Shown here one piece after another: positions 35,743-45,705 of a stretch of DNA of 64,000 nt (its first letter is position 1; each line of letters opens with the position of its first letter). The stretch comes from JACCTU01 sp963700495 (GTDB taxonomy: Bacteria > Actinomycetota > Thermoleophilia > Gaiellales > Gaiellaceae), in NCBI GenBank assembly GCA_963700495.1, contig CAVOXT010000001.1, positions 1,251,931-1,315,930 of the forward strand. The letters are read 5' to 3'. The position numbers were made by a program, and so were the translations under genes. The notes under the pieces were generated by a model. The model was not told the origin of the DNA and made no database searches. It saw only the letters and a program-made list of their open reading frames with translations.

Positions 35743-37287
35743 GTGCGCCGGTCACTCGCCCTCGCCGCGCTGTGCGGCGTACTGCTCGTCTCGAGTGCGG
35801 GCGCCGCGCAGAGGCTCGGGACGTCGCGCGGCGAGACGATTCGCGGGACCGCACGCTCTGACTACATCGATCCGCGCGCGGGACGCGACCGCGTGCTTGC
35901 GCTCAGCGGCGACGACCTGATCAAAGCGCAGGACCAGTTCGCCGACAGGTTGTTCTGCGGGTCCGGCTTCGACGTTGTTACGGCAGACCTCGACGACAAC
36001 GCCGGCCGCGACTGCGAAGTCGTCACGCGCAGGCTCTCACGAGACCGGTACACGACCCCGGAGGATCAGCACGCCACGGAGGTCGAGCCCGACAGCTACG
36101 CCTTCGGCTCGACGATCGCCACGACGTTCCAGGTCGGACGCAATCGCGGCGGCGGGTCCGCGAACATCGGCTTCGCGACCTCGCGCGACGCGGGCAGGAC
36201 GTGGCGCAGCGGGCTCCTGCCCTCGCTGACCGTCAACTCGTCCCCGAGCGGCCGCTGGACGCGCGCGAGCGACCCGGTGGTCGGGTACGACGCGCTCCAC
36301 GGCGTCTGGCTTGCGAACAGTTTGGCCTTCATCCCCAACCAGGAGTCGGCACTCACCTTCAACCGCTCACCCAACGGCGTCAACTGGAGTGCTCCCATCG
36401 TGGCGACCAATTCGGTCGCGCGAGGCGATGTCGAGCTCGACAAACCCTGGTTCGCCTGCGACAACTGGACGTCGAGCCCATTCCGCGGTAACTGCTACCT
36501 CGCGTACACCGACTTCAGGTTCGACCGCATCTCGGTCCAGGTCTCGAGGGACGGTGGACAGACGTGGTCGGCGCCGATCGGAGCGCCCGACAACGCGGGG
36601 CGCGCCTCGATACGCGTAGCTGCGCCGGGCGTCCAGCCGGTGGTTCGGCCGAACGGCGACGTGCTCGTCCTCTACTGGGACGTGAGCCAGATGTCTTCGA
36701 TCCGGTCGACGAACGGCGGTCTGTCGTTCTCGAGCACCCAGCGCGTCGCCCCGGCGTCGGCGACGATGCCTGCGGACCTCAACTTCCGCGCCTTCGGGCT
36801 TCCGGTCGCCGAGGTCGACGCGGGCGGCACTGTGTACCTCGCGTGGTCGGACTGCCAGCTGCGAACCGGCTGCAACGGCGCCGATCTCCTCCTGACCCGT
36901 TCGGCAGACGGCCTCGTGTGGAGCGGCCCCACACGCATCCCCACCGGAGCCGTGCTACCGGGTGCGAGCGACGTGCTTCCGGGTCTGGCGGCGGACCCCG
37001 CGCGCCCCGGCCGCGTGGCCCTCGCCTGGTACCGGCTCGACCCGGCCGGCGGGATCAACGCCTTCTTCACCCGCTCGTCGAACGGCGGCGCGACGTGGAC
37101 CGCCCCCCGCCGTCTGAACACCGAGACCATGACGCGCTCGTGGATCGCGCAGACGACGCTCGGGCCGATGGTCGGCGACTACATCTCGACGTCGTTCGCG
37201 GGCGGTACGCCCGTTGCCGTGCTCGCTCTGGCCTCTCGGCCGGGCCGGCGGCTCGACGAGGCGATCTACGCCGCCCGGCTGCCCTAA
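35743..37287 (+). CDS. Secreted BNR/sialidase-like beta-propeller
   Basis: 514 aa. Signal peptide (1-22), a short hemolysin-type region (GETIRGTARSDYIDPRAGRD, LSGDDLIKA) and then a six-bladed propeller with Asp-box motifs SRDAGRTW, SRDGGQTW and SSNGGATW. Sialidase catalytic residues (FRIP Arg) are absent, so it may bind rather than cleave glycans. Four cysteines could form disulfides. GTG start. Confidence 0.8.
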   Translation: MRRSLALAALCGVLLVSSAGAAQRLGTSRGETIRGTARSDYIDPRAGRDRVLALSGDDLIKAQDQFADRLFCGSGFDVVTADLDDNAGRDCEVVTRRLSRDRYTTPEDQHATEVEPDSYAFGSTIATTFQVGRNRGGGSANIGFATSRDAGRTWRSGLLPSLTVNSSPSGRWTRASDPVVGYDALHGVWLANSLAFIPNQESALTFNRSPNGVNWSAPIVATNSVARGDVELDKPWFACDNWTSSPFRGNCYLAYTDFRFDRISVQVSRDGGQTWSAPIGAPDNAGRASIRVAAPGVQPVVRPNGDVLVLYWDVSQMSSIRSTNGGLSFSSTQRVAPASATMPADLNFRAFGLPVAEVDAGGTVYLAWSDCQLRTGCNGADLLLTRSADGLVWSGPTRIPTGAVLPGASDVLPGLAADPARPGRVALAWYRLDPAGGINAFFTRSSNGGATWTAPRRLNTETMTRSWIAQTTLGPMVGDYISTSFAGGTPVAVLALASRPGRRLDEAIYAARLP

Positions 37288-37344
37288 CGGAATCTGAACG
37301 AATGCCGAACCGCGCTCGAAAACCTGCCCCCTAGGGTCGTCGAC

Positions 37345-37410
37345 ATGCGGTTCGTCGTCATTGCGTTCTCGCTCTTCACGCTCGCGGTCCTCGTCGTCCC
37401 GCACCCGTAG
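37345..37410 (+). CDS. Candidate 21-residue hydrophobic peptide
   Basis: ATG frame encoding one hydrophobic helix (FVVIAFSLFTLAVLVV) then PHP. Weak ribosome site (AGGG). It lies in the gap between two convergent genes; expression is unproven. Confidence 0.25.
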   Translation: MRFVVIAFSLFTLAVLVVPHP

Positions 37411-37418
37411 GGCTGCTC

Positions 37419-39269
37419 TCAGCCGCGGCCGGCCTTGTGTAGCTGCGCGTAGATCGCCCGCGCCGTCTTCGGCGGCAGCTCGGGAACGCCCTCGAGCTCT
37501 TCCTGCGTCGCCGCGAGAAAGGCCTCGGGCGAGCCGAAGTGCCGCAGGATCGCACGGCGCCTGGCCGGTCCGACGCCGCGCAGCGTGTCGAAGATCGACT
37601 CGAACGAGCGCGTCTCGCGCCGCTGGCGGTGGAATCCGATTGCGAAACGGTGGGCCTCGTCGCGGATCCGCTGGAGCAGCTGAAGTCCCGGCTCGTGCCG
37701 GTCGAGGCGCACCGGATCCGGCGTGCCCGGCAGGTAGATCTCCTCCTCGCGCTTCGCGAGAGCGATCACCGCGACGCGCGGCAGGTCGAACGCCTGCATC
37801 GCGGCGAGAGCGGCCGAGAGCTGGCCTTTGCCGCCGTCGATCACGACGAGGTTCGGGGTCGCGGCGAAGCTCTCGTCGTGGTCGTCGATGCTCTGGTTCG
37901 AGAGCCGTGCGAAGCGGCGCGAGACAACGTCGGCCATCGCCGCGAAGTCGTCCTGGCCGTCCAGGCCGCGCACCCCGAACTTGCGGTAGTGGGCCTTCTT
38001 CGGCAGCGCGTCCTGGAACACCACCATCGACCCGACGACCGCCTCGCCCTGGATGTTGGAGACGTCGAAGCACTCGATCCTGATCGGGAGCGACTCGAGG
38101 TTGAGCGCCTCCCGCAACTCCTCGAGCGCCTCGATGCGGCGGAGCCGCTTCTGCTCGGTCTGATGCGCGTCGGAGGCGAGCGAGACGCGCGCGTTCTCGG
38201 CGGCGAGCTCCTGGAGCCGGCGCTTCTCGCCGCGCTCGGCTGCGCGCACCTCCACCCTCGCGCCCCGGCGCTCCGAGAGGAACTGCTCGAGCGCGGACAG
38301 GTCGCCCGCACCTCGCGGAACGACGATCTGCGGCGGCACGCTCGGCGACGCGCCGTAGTACTCGACGCAGAACTCCTCGAGCACCGTCGTCATGTCCTGG
38401 CCGCCGACGTTCTCGAGATGGAACGCGTAGCGGTCGATCATCTTCCCCTCGCGCAGCGGGAAGATCTGGACGGCGCCGTGGTCGCCCTCGAGCGCGATCC
38501 CGAGCACGTCCACGGTCCCGACGGCCCGCTTGTCCGCCGCCTGCCGCTCGGCCAGGTGCCGCACCGCGAAGAGCCGGTTCCGCAGTCGGGCCGCCTCCTC
38601 GAAGCGCTCTGCGGCGGCCGCGCCGTGCATCCGCTCCTCGAGCCTGTCCTGGATCGGCGCCGTGTCGCCTTCCAGGAACTCGATCACGTCGTCGATGATC
38701 GCCCGGTAGTCCTCCTTCGAGATGTACCCCACGCAGGGGGCGTGGCAGCGGTCGATGTGGAAGTCGAGGCACGGGATGCCCGAGTGGCGGCCGGGCTTGG
38801 GCCCCTCGCAGGGCCGGAACTGGAAGACGCGGTTCAGAACGTCCAGCGTGCCGCGTACCTTCTTTGCATTCGCGTACGGGCCGAAATAGATCACCCCGCG
38901 GCGGTGCCGCTCCCGGGTGAACATCACGCGCGGGTACTCGTCGTCCACCGTGACCGCGATGTACGGGAACGACTTGTCGTCCCGGAGCCGGACGTTGAAC
39001 GGCGGGCGGTAGCGCTTGACGAGGTTCTGCTCCAGGTGGAGCGCCTCGACCTCGGTCCCGGTGACGATCACCTCGATGTCCTCCACGCGCTCAGGGAGCT
39101 GCTGGATCGTCGTGCGCGTGTCCTGGCTCGCCTGGAAGTAGGAGCGCACGCGCGGGCGGAGCGACTTCGCCTTGCCGACGTAGAGCACGTGGCCGTTCCG
39201 GTCCCGGAAGAGGTAGACCCCGGGCTTCGTCGGAAGCGCTTTCAGCTGGGGTTCAAACGATTTCTTCAC
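37419..39269 (-). CDS. uvrC: UvrABC excinuclease subunit C
   Basis: 616 aa. GIY-YIG nuclease (GVYLFRDRNGHVLYVGKAKSL, 17-37), cysteine cluster CEG...CLDFHIDRCHAPCVGYI, UVR motif region, RNase H-like nuclease (IECFDVSNIQGEAVVGSMVVF, VVIDGGKGQL) and C-terminal helix-hairpin-helix (LRGVGPARRRAILRHFGS). Complete. GTG start; divergent from the GH-like gene. Confidence 0.96.
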   Translation of the reverse strand: MKKSFEPQLKALPTKPGVYLFRDRNGHVLYVGKAKSLRPRVRSYFQASQDTRTTIQQLPERVEDIEVIVTGTEVEALHLEQNLVKRYRPPFNVRLRDDKSFPYIAVTVDDEYPRVMFTRERHRRGVIYFGPYANAKKVRGTLDVLNRVFQFRPCEGPKPGRHSGIPCLDFHIDRCHAPCVGYISKEDYRAIIDDVIEFLEGDTAPIQDRLEERMHGAAAAERFEEAARLRNRLFAVRHLAERQAADKRAVGTVDVLGIALEGDHGAVQIFPLREGKMIDRYAFHLENVGGQDMTTVLEEFCVEYYGASPSVPPQIVVPRGAGDLSALEQFLSERRGARVEVRAAERGEKRRLQELAAENARVSLASDAHQTEQKRLRRIEALEELREALNLESLPIRIECFDVSNIQGEAVVGSMVVFQDALPKKAHYRKFGVRGLDGQDDFAAMADVVSRRFARLSNQSIDDHDESFAATPNLVVIDGGKGQLSAALAAMQAFDLPRVAVIALAKREEEIYLPGTPDPVRLDRHEPGLQLLQRIRDEAHRFAIGFHRQRRETRSFESIFDTLRGVGPARRRAILRHFGSPEAFLAATQEELEGVPELPPKTARAIYAQLHKAGRG

Positions 39270-39274
39270 GTCTC

Positions 39275-40745
39275 GTGGCTAGCGTAGCCATGGCCATCTT
39301 GCGTACAGGGGTGCTCAGAGGGCTCGTGGTGGCGGTCGCAGCGCTCGCGCTTGCGCCTGCCGCGTACGCCGGTGGACCGGCACTGGTGGTCGGCGCGACC
39401 GCTGACGTTGCGAAGCAGTCCGACCCGGCGCTCGCGCAGGCCGAGGTGCTGCGCGCGAAGGCGGCAGGCTTCGCCTCGATCCGGATGACCCAGGCCTGGC
39501 TGCCCGGGCAGACCGAGCCCCCCGGCGGCGACCTGGCGGCGCTCAAGAACGCGGTCTTCGCCGCGACGGCGAACCAGCTGCGCGTCTACCTCGTGGTCTC
39601 CCATCCGGGCAGCCGGACGACGCCGCTCACCGAAGAGCAGCGCAAGGAGTTCGCACAGTTCGCGGCCGCGCTCGCGAAGGCGCTCCCCGCCGTTCGCCAC
39701 TACACGATCGGCAACGAGCCGAACCTGAACGGCTTCTGGATGCCGCAGTTCGGGCCGAACGGCGAGAACGTCGCCGCGCCCGCGTACCTCCAGCTGCTGG
39801 CTGAGGCGTACGACGCGCTGAAGGCGGTGTCGCCGAACATCGTCGTCCTCGGCGGCGCACTCTCGCCTCGGGGTGCCGACAACTACCTGCTCGCGCGGCA
39901 CACGCACTCGCCGACGAAGTTCATCCTCGACATGGGAACGGCCTACAAGGCCAGCGGGCGCACGAAACCGGTCATGGACGCACTCTCGATCAACCCGTTC
40001 CCGGACAACTCGAGCCAGTCTCCCGCCACTCCGCATGCGACCGGGACGTCGATCGGCGTCGCGGACTACGAGAAGCTCGTGAAGCTGCTCGGCCAGGCGT
40101 TCGACGGGACCGCGCAGCCCGGCTCGACGCTGCCGATCTACTACGGGGAGTTCGGGGTCGAGTCGGTCCCGCCGACCGAGAAGGCGTCGCAGTACAACGG
40201 CGCCGAACCGACCACGACGAAGCCCGTCGACGAGAAGACGCAGGCCGCGTACTACCGCAAGGCGGTCGAGCTCGCGTTCTGCCAGCCGAACGTCGCCGCG
40301 ATCTTCATGTTCCTGACGATCGACGACCCGCGGCGGCCGGGCTGGCAGTCGGGCTTCTACTACCCGGACAAGACGGCGAAGACGAGCCTCGCGGCGATGA
40401 AGCAGGCTGCGCGGCAGTCGCGCGGCGGGATCGTCGCGAAGTGCGCGGCGCTGCGGCTGACGCCCACGGTCGACCGCTTCGGGCCGTTCGGCTCCAAGGG
40501 CCGCTACGGCGTCAACTTCCGCTGCTCGGTCGACTGCACCGCGGAGATTCAGCTCCAGCGCATCTCGGACCTGAAGGTCGTCGTCGAGGCTCACCGGGAA
40601 GGCGCTCGGCGGCGTCTACTCCGTCGTCCGCCTTCCGAAGCTCAAGCTGACGAACGGCGCGTACAAGTTCAACGTGGCGTTCTACGCGCCGGTCAACCGC
40701 GGCGCGACGGTTCTGAAGAGCACCGCACCGTTCGCCGTTCGCTAG
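39275..40745 (+). CDS. Secreted GH-A clan-like glycosidase (paralogue of 10769-12131), frameshifted
   Basis: Signal peptide (LVVAVAALALAPAAYA), barrel with FASIRMTQAW, HYTIGNEPNLNGFW (NEP acid/base), GALSPRG, and YYGEFGVES as candidate nucleophile. The C-terminal beta domain is split by an indel near 40590. The true end continues LTGKALGGVYSVVRLPKL and stops TAG at 40745. GTG 39275 or ATG 39290 start. Shares GNEPNL and SPRG blocks with the earlier copy. Confidence 0.78.
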
Positions 40746-40755
40746 CGTCTGTCCC

Positions 40756-41447
40756 GTGGAGGGGCAGTACGTCGCCTACAGCTTCTACCGGGTCGATCCG
40801 GCCTGGCGCCGGCTCCCGGTCGAGGAGCGCGCGGCCGGCAAGGACGCCTTCGCCGAGGTCGTCGAGGGCTGGGCGGAGCGGATGGAAGGGCTCCGCGCCT
40901 ACTCCGTCTCGGGCGTGCGGCCCGACTGCCGACTTCTTTCTCTGGAAGATCACGTCGCGCTACTCCGGATCTCGGCGAGCTCGGCGCCGATCTGAACGCG
41001 ACGCCGCTCGCCGGCTGGCTCGAGACGCCGTACTCGTATCTCGCGACGACGAAGGCCTCCGAGTACACGTCGGCCCGGCGCGCGCGCAAGATCGTCCCGA
41101 AGGGATCGCCGTACCTCGTCGTCTACCCGTTCGTGAAGGTGCGGCCGTGGTACGCGCTCACGCCCGAGCACCGCCAGAAGGCGATGGACGAGCACATCGA
41201 GACCGGCCGCGCGTTCCCGACGATCCACAACCACACGACCTACTCGTTCGGGATCGACGACCAGGAGTTCATGACCGCGTTCGAGTGCGACGAGCCTGCC
41301 GACTTCATGCATCTGATGCTCACGCTCCGTGACAGCGAGGCGTCGAGCTACACCGAGCGCGACACGCCGATCTTCGTCGGCGAGGGCATGGAGATCCGCG
41401 CGGCGCTCGACCGGCTGGACGGCGCGCGGCTTCGCGTCGAGGCCTAG
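40756..41447 (+). CDS. hemQ: HemQ/ChdC coproheme decarboxylase, two frameshifts
   Basis: Chlorite-dismutase-family enzyme that makes heme b from coproheme in Gram-positive bacteria. N-terminal ferredoxin-like half YVAYSFYRVDPAWR, then DFFLWKITSRYS in a second frame (after about 40915). The remainder is in a third frame (after about 40970): ETPYSYLATTKASEY, then MDEHIETGRAFPTIHNHTTYSFG with the heme-binding His region, and DFMHLMLTLRDSEAS. Repaired length about 230 aa. GTG start. CTAG stop is shared with the next convergent gene. Confidence 0.88.
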
Positions 41448-41822
41448 TAGCCGTACGTGTGCTGGTCGCGCCAGGCGCGGAACATCGCGAACGCGGCGAG
41501 GATGATCGCCGCCAAGCCCCGCCGCGGCGGCCGGGCCGCTCGCGCCGACGAGGATGAAGGAGCCGATCGTCCCGACGATGACGACGACGCCGCCGTAGAG
41601 CGCGAAGCGCGCGCGTCCCGGCCAGCTGGCGATCTCCTCACGACGCTCGCGCCAGATCAAGTAGAAGAAGAACGCGATCGCGAGGAAGAACGCGATCCGC
41701 GCAAGAGCCGCCAGCGACGCGAGCGCCGTGTAGAGGTTGAGCACGACGACCGTGAGCGCGACGAGCCCGATGATCAGGAACCCGCGGACCGTCGGGTTCA
41801 TGTCGGTCCAGAAGCGCTTCAT
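41444..41822 (-). CDS. Small membrane protein, frameshifted
   Basis: About 126 aa with three hydrophobic helices (GFLIIGLVALTVVVLNLYTAL, LARIAFFLAIAFFFYLIW, FALYGGVVVIVGTIGSFILVG). A break near 41515 precedes LAAIILAAFAMFRAWRDQHTYGY in another frame. ATG at 41822 overlaps the stop of the upstream gene (TGATG). Family unknown. Confidence 0.65.
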
Positions 41823-42178
41823 CAGCCCGAGGTCATCCAGGCGCGCACCGCGAGCGCAGCCGCGACGAGCGACGTGCCGGCGAACCACGCGAGCCGTCGC
41901 CGAGGATCGACGGGTGCGTAGAACCACGGTGCGAGCACGACGAGCAGCGCGAGCGTCCCGTAGGCGTAGTGCAGGTCGTCCGGTGCGCGTCGCCCGTCCC
42001 CGACGAGCAGCAGGCCGAGCGCGACCTGTGCGATCAGAAGCGTCTGCACGAGCGCGAGCACGTGGCCGAGCGTCGCGCCGGCCTCGGCCCGACGGAAGTA
42101 CGTCGCCCCTCCCCACACCGCCGCGACCCCGGCCACGGCGATCACTCCGACGGCGAGCCAGTGGTGGGCGGTTAGCAT
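41822..42178 (-). CDS. Four-helix membrane protein
   Basis: 118 aa: helices at about 5-28, 37-60, 70-88 and 97-113, with His residues at HH (5-6) and DDLHYAYG. The layout recalls half of a heme A synthase-type protein, and hemQ is a neighbour, but the similarity is too weak to name. Coupled to the next membrane gene. Confidence 0.65.
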   Translation of the reverse strand: MLTAHHWLAVGVIAVAGVAAVWGGATYFRRAEAGATLGHVLALVQTLLIAQVALGLLLVGDGRRAPDDLHYAYGTLALLVVLAPWFYAPVDPRRRLAWFAGTSLVAAALAVRAWMTSG

Positions 42179-42207
42179 CGCGAGGTCACCCTACAGAGAG
42201 GATCGGA

Positions 42208-42666
42208 ATGGTCGAGGAAGGCAAACCCGCACCTGATTTCGAGCTGACGAGCGACGCGGGCCAGCGGGTGAAGCTCTCCGACTTCCGCGGGAAGCCGGTC
42301 GTCCTCTACTTCTATCCGAAGGACGACACGCCCGGCTGCACGACGCAGGCGTGCGGGATCCGCGACGCGTACGGCGAGTTCCAGGACAAGGGTGCGGTCG
42401 TGCTCGGGGTCAGCCCGGACGGCGAGGCTGACCACGTGAAGTTCCGCGACAAGTACGAGCTGCCGTTCACGCTCCTCGCCGACCCGGAGCACCGAGTCTC
42501 GGAGGACTACGGCGTCTGGAAGGAGCGCACCGCCTACGGGAAGACGTTCATGGGCATCGAGCGCTCGACCTTCCTGATCGACTCGGAAGGCAACGTCGCG
42601 AAGGTGATGCGGAAGGTCAAGCCGGACACGCACGCCGACGACGTGCTGGCCGCCCTCCCTGGGTAA
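42208..42666 (+). CDS. bcp: Thiol peroxidase, BCP/PrxQ type
   Basis: 152 aa peroxiredoxin reducing peroxides with thioredoxin. PAPDFELTSDAG, peroxidatic Cys44 and resolving Cys49 in YPKDDTPGCTTQACGIRD, the PrxQ arrangement. ATG 42208 after GGATCGGA. Divergent from the membrane gene. Confidence 0.96.
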   Translation: MVEEGKPAPDFELTSDAGQRVKLSDFRGKPVVLYFYPKDDTPGCTTQACGIRDAYGEFQDKGAVVLGVSPDGEADHVKFRDKYELPFTLLADPEHRVSEDYGVWKERTAYGKTFMGIERSTFLIDSEGNVAKVMRKVKPDTHADDVLAALPG

Positions 42667-42861
42667 GGCCCGAAACCCCCGATCGGGGCATAGGAATCAC
42701 CCGATACACGGCTTCGAGGCCGAGTACCGTGTCGGCGGTGCCGCGATCCTGCTGTTGGCGCTCTGGTGCTTCGGCGGGAAGCCCTTCTCGACCACCGGCT
42801 GAAGGAACGACCTCAACGCGGAGGTGCCGCGACCGCTGGACCCACCAAGGAACGAGGCAAC

Positions 42862-43521
42862 GTGAAACGACTGCTCGTACCAATGATTGCCCTGCTTGCG
42901 CTCACATTCGCAGCGTCAGCGCAGGCCCAGACCGCAGCGAACGAGCCCCATGCCACCTTGGACTCCATCGCGACCACGGTCGCCGGCCACCCGGTCGTGG
43001 CCTACTGCTCGAACGACCCCTATGAGTGGGACGTCACCTTCCAGGCGTGGGGCTATTACGGCTTCACGAGCCTCCAGGCGCCGGTCGTCTACATCAGCCC
43101 GCAGCAGTGCGCCACGTTGCACTTCGGCCTGAACTACGGCTACCACGAGGCCGGGCTGATCCCGCTCACCTCTGCGGTGTTCACGCTCGTCCACGAGGCG
43201 ATCCACCAGCGCGGCGGCGAGTTCGCAAACTGCACCGTGACCGAAAAGTCCTGTGAGGGCCGGACCGACTGCGCCGCCTTGCCGCTGGTTGTCCCGACGA
43301 TGGAGAAGTTCTTCGGGTTGAAGCCGACGCTGACGACGACCGGGACGAAGACGGTGTCGCGAACGATGCGGAAGAAGATCAGCGGGAAGTGGCGCACGAT
43401 CCACTACCTGACGAATGTCTCGGCTCCGAGAACGGTCACGAACCCGGACTACGCGAGAGCCGCCGGCTGGGCGCTGGCGTGGCACAAGGCCAGCCCGCCG
43501 CAGTACCAAGGCAACTGCTAG
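42862..43521 (+). CDS. Secreted HExxH protein of unknown family
   Basis: 219 aa. Signal peptide (LLVPMIALLALTFAASAQA), then HPVVAYCSND and, near residue 113, FTLVHEAIHQRGGEFANC with HExxH as in zincins. Six cysteines (YC, QQC, NC, SC, DC and terminal NC) suggest disulfides. A third zinc ligand is not obvious. GTG start behind AAGGAACGAGG. Metalloprotease function is inferred from the motif only. Confidence 0.7.
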   Translation: MKRLLVPMIALLALTFAASAQAQTAANEPHATLDSIATTVAGHPVVAYCSNDPYEWDVTFQAWGYYGFTSLQAPVVYISPQQCATLHFGLNYGYHEAGLIPLTSAVFTLVHEAIHQRGGEFANCTVTEKSCEGRTDCAALPLVVPTMEKFFGLKPTLTTTGTKTVSRTMRKKISGKWRTIHYLTNVSAPRTVTNPDYARAAGWALAWHKASPPQYQGNC

Positions 43522-43586
43522 GCAGGCGGCGTTCCGGGTTCCCCCCGTACGGCGGGGGAGCCCGGATCAGCGGCGCGTTCGAAGCG

Positions 43587-44303
43587 TTAGCGGACGCGGA
43601 TTCGTTTCGTCGCGACTTTCGAGCTGCCGACAAACCAGTTGAACGTCGTGATCGCCGGGAGCGCGCGGGTCTTGACGGTCAGGCTGTCCGAAGACGCCGT
43701 GTTCCACGAGAACCCATCCAGCGTCCCGCTGGTGCAGAGCGTCCTCTTGGCGATCGTGCGATAGCAGACCCGGTAGGGACGGCTCTCTCCCAGCGGCGTG
43801 GCGGTGAGCACGACAGTCACCTGTCCGAGGAACCTGTACGAGGTCGCCCGGGCGGTGTAGCGCGACGCCGGCTTCGGCACGAGTAGCGTGAGCACATTCG
43901 AGTACCCGTCCGCGCAGGCCGGGTCGATCCCGCTGAACACTTCGTAGTTCCAGCAGGTGGCGAAGTCCGGGGAAGCCCGCAGCATCACCCAGTAGCTGCC
44001 CGGATCGAGTTGATCCTCAGCCAGCCACCGGCCCGACTGGGCCTCAGAGTCCGCAAGAAGATCGAGCGTCTTGATGTTCTCGGTCAAGAAACTCCCGTCC
44101 GTCGCACGGTCAGGCTTCGTCGAGAAGTAGATGGTCACGCCGTCCGACCTCGGAGCCGAGAACGCCGCCGACGGGTGACGGGCCTGTACGGACACCGAGA
44201 CCAACGACGGCGGAGCCCCGACCGCCGACGGCGCCACCACGAGCACGCACACCAGAGAGGCACATGCGAGAGCCGTCTTCAGATCGAGCGGAACCGAAGC
44301 CAT
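43587..44303 (-). CDS. Secreted protein of unknown function
   Basis: 238 aa with N-terminal signal (ALACASLVCVLVVAPSAVG), then beta-rich domains. YWVMLRASPDFATCWNYEVFSG and VTVVLTATPLGESRPYRVCY look like fibronectin/Ig-type strands; four cysteines outside the signal. Similar in style to other secreted proteins in this accessory region. Confidence 0.65.
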   Translation of the reverse strand: MASVPLDLKTALACASLVCVLVVAPSAVGAPPSLVSVSVQARHPSAAFSAPRSDGVTIYFSTKPDRATDGSFLTENIKTLDLLADSEAQSGRWLAEDQLDPGSYWVMLRASPDFATCWNYEVFSGIDPACADGYSNVLTLLVPKPASRYTARATSYRFLGQVTVVLTATPLGESRPYRVCYRTIAKRTLCTSGTLDGFSWNTASSDSLTVKTRALPAITTFNWFVGSSKVATKRIRVR

Positions 44304-44394
44304 CGTAGGTGTCTACCCAGAGAGTCCGTCCCAAACTCCAGCGGCGCTTGGGCGACGGCGAATCAGAGCGACGCGGGGTCTTCCGGCTCGCGGC

Positions 44395-44580
44395 CTAGAC
44401 CGCAGGCTTCCGGCCGAACACGAAGTACAGGATCGTCCCGAGGACGGGAAAGATGATCACGATCAGAAGCCAAGCCCCGAGTTGCCCGCGCGAGAGCGAG
44501 GCGCGCCGCCGAACCATGTCGACGATCGCGACGATCCAGGCGATGGTCGCGACGACCCCGAGGAGCCAGAGCCAGTCCAC
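44395..44580 (-). CDS. PLDc_N-domain small membrane protein
   Basis: 61 aa: two helices flanking VRRRASLSRGQLGAW, then FPVLGTILYFVFGRKP, the cardiolipin-synthase N-terminal domain (PLDc_N) seen as a stand-alone protein. GTG start. Confidence 0.8.
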   Translation of the reverse strand: MDWLWLLGVVATIAWIVAIVDMVRRRASLSRGQLGAWLLIVIIFPVLGTILYFVFGRKPAV

Positions 44581-44793
44581 CGTTCAACCCTACGCCCTCG
44601 CGGTTGGCGTCGAGTGGACGAACCCGTACGGTTATGACGAATCGAGTAGCGGGACGGTAGGTTCACGCAGGCTCTGGTTCAGGCGTTTGGGCACTGAATG
44701 GGCACCAGCGTTACTGGGCCATCCCCCCGCAAATACGGATCGGCGGCGTTGCCGAGGCAGAGTCGATGATCTTCTGCGCAGTTACTGGCCCGA

Positions 44794-45183
44794 TCAGGCG
44801 AGGCGCTCGGCCCGCCGCTGGCGGATCATGCGCCGGCCGATCATGTCGGCGAGTGTGGTAGCGATCCAGATGATGACGGTCGTGGCCAAGTAGGTGCCCA
44901 CGCCGTGGATCTTCAGCCCAGAGACAACAACGTTGACGATGATCAGCGACACGATCGTCGAGGCGAGCGCAAGCAGCCCCGCCATTGCGACCGACGGCTG
45001 ACGGAACAAGACCCGCAGGGCGACGAAGTTCACCAGCAGGTTCACGGCCCAGAAGAGCAGGGTAGAGACGACGATCGCCTGTGCTGTGGCCGAGAACCCG
45101 CTTAGCAGGGCCAGCGAGGCGACGATCCCGATCAGGATGCCTACGAGCGAGAAGCCGAAACGAATCCCCAAGCGCGCCACCAT
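44794..45183 (-). CDS. Four-helix membrane protein (phage_holin_4_2-like)
   Basis: 129 aa, four hydrophobic helices with VVSGLKIHGVGTYLATTVIIW before the last, recalling the PF04020 four-helix family. Basic C-terminus (RRMIRQRRAERLA). Function unknown. Nine nt after the GNAT gene stop. Confidence 0.55.
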   Translation of the reverse strand: MVARLGIRFGFSLVGILIGIVASLALLSGFSATAQAIVVSTLLFWAVNLLVNFVALRVLFRQPSVAMAGLLALASTIVSLIIVNVVVSGLKIHGVGTYLATTVIIWIATTLADMIGRRMIRQRRAERLA

Positions 45184-45192
45184 GCGGCGATC

Positions 45193-45705
45193 CTAGGTCA
45201 CTCGGAAGGTCGCAGCAAAATTGGCGACATTGAGGAACTGCGACCGCATCTCCTCGCCCTGCAGGTCGTGCGGATAGCCCTCCACAACACCGCCGCCCGC
45301 CTTCGCGATCAGATCGAGGGCTCCACGAACCGCCACGGCTGCGACGCCTTTCCGCCGAAAGTCCCTGTCGACGAAGATGCACGTGATGCGATAGGCCGGC
45401 GGCTCCCCCGTGAGACCGGCCTCCCATTCCTTCCGGTGATAGATCCGCGGAAGCTCCTCCGGAGAGCCGTATTGACACCACGCCACCGCGGCGTCGCCTT
45501 CGAAGACCAGGGCGGCGTGCGCTTTCCCTTCGCGAACGAGACGCTCCTTCCAGGGGCGGCCCATCTCGCCTTCGGGCCTGCCCTCTCGCGAATGGAACCA
45601 CGTGCACCAGCAGCCGCCAAACCCCATGCCTTTGTGCTTCTCAGCGAGCTGGGCGAAGGCATCCCACGTCGAGGCATCGAGCGCCCTGATCTCATACTCG
45701 CTCAT
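45193..45705 (-). CDS. GNAT-family acetyltransferase, short C-terminus
   Basis: 170 aa. N-terminal CWCTWFHSREGRPEG, CoA-binding ITCIFVDRDFRRKGVAAVAVRGAL (R-x-x-G-x-A type), and GVVEGYPHDLQGE. The final beta-strand segment normal for this family (F...GF....KG...VMR) is missing; the protein ends NFAATFRVT, so it may be truncated. Substrate unknown. Confidence 0.75.
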   Translation of the reverse strand: MSEYEIRALDASTWDAFAQLAEKHKGMGFGGCWCTWFHSREGRPEGEMGRPWKERLVREGKAHAALVFEGDAAVAWCQYGSPEELPRIYHRKEWEAGLTGEPPAYRITCIFVDRDFRRKGVAAVAVRGALDLIAKAGGGVVEGYPHDLQGEEMRSQFLNVANFAATFRVT

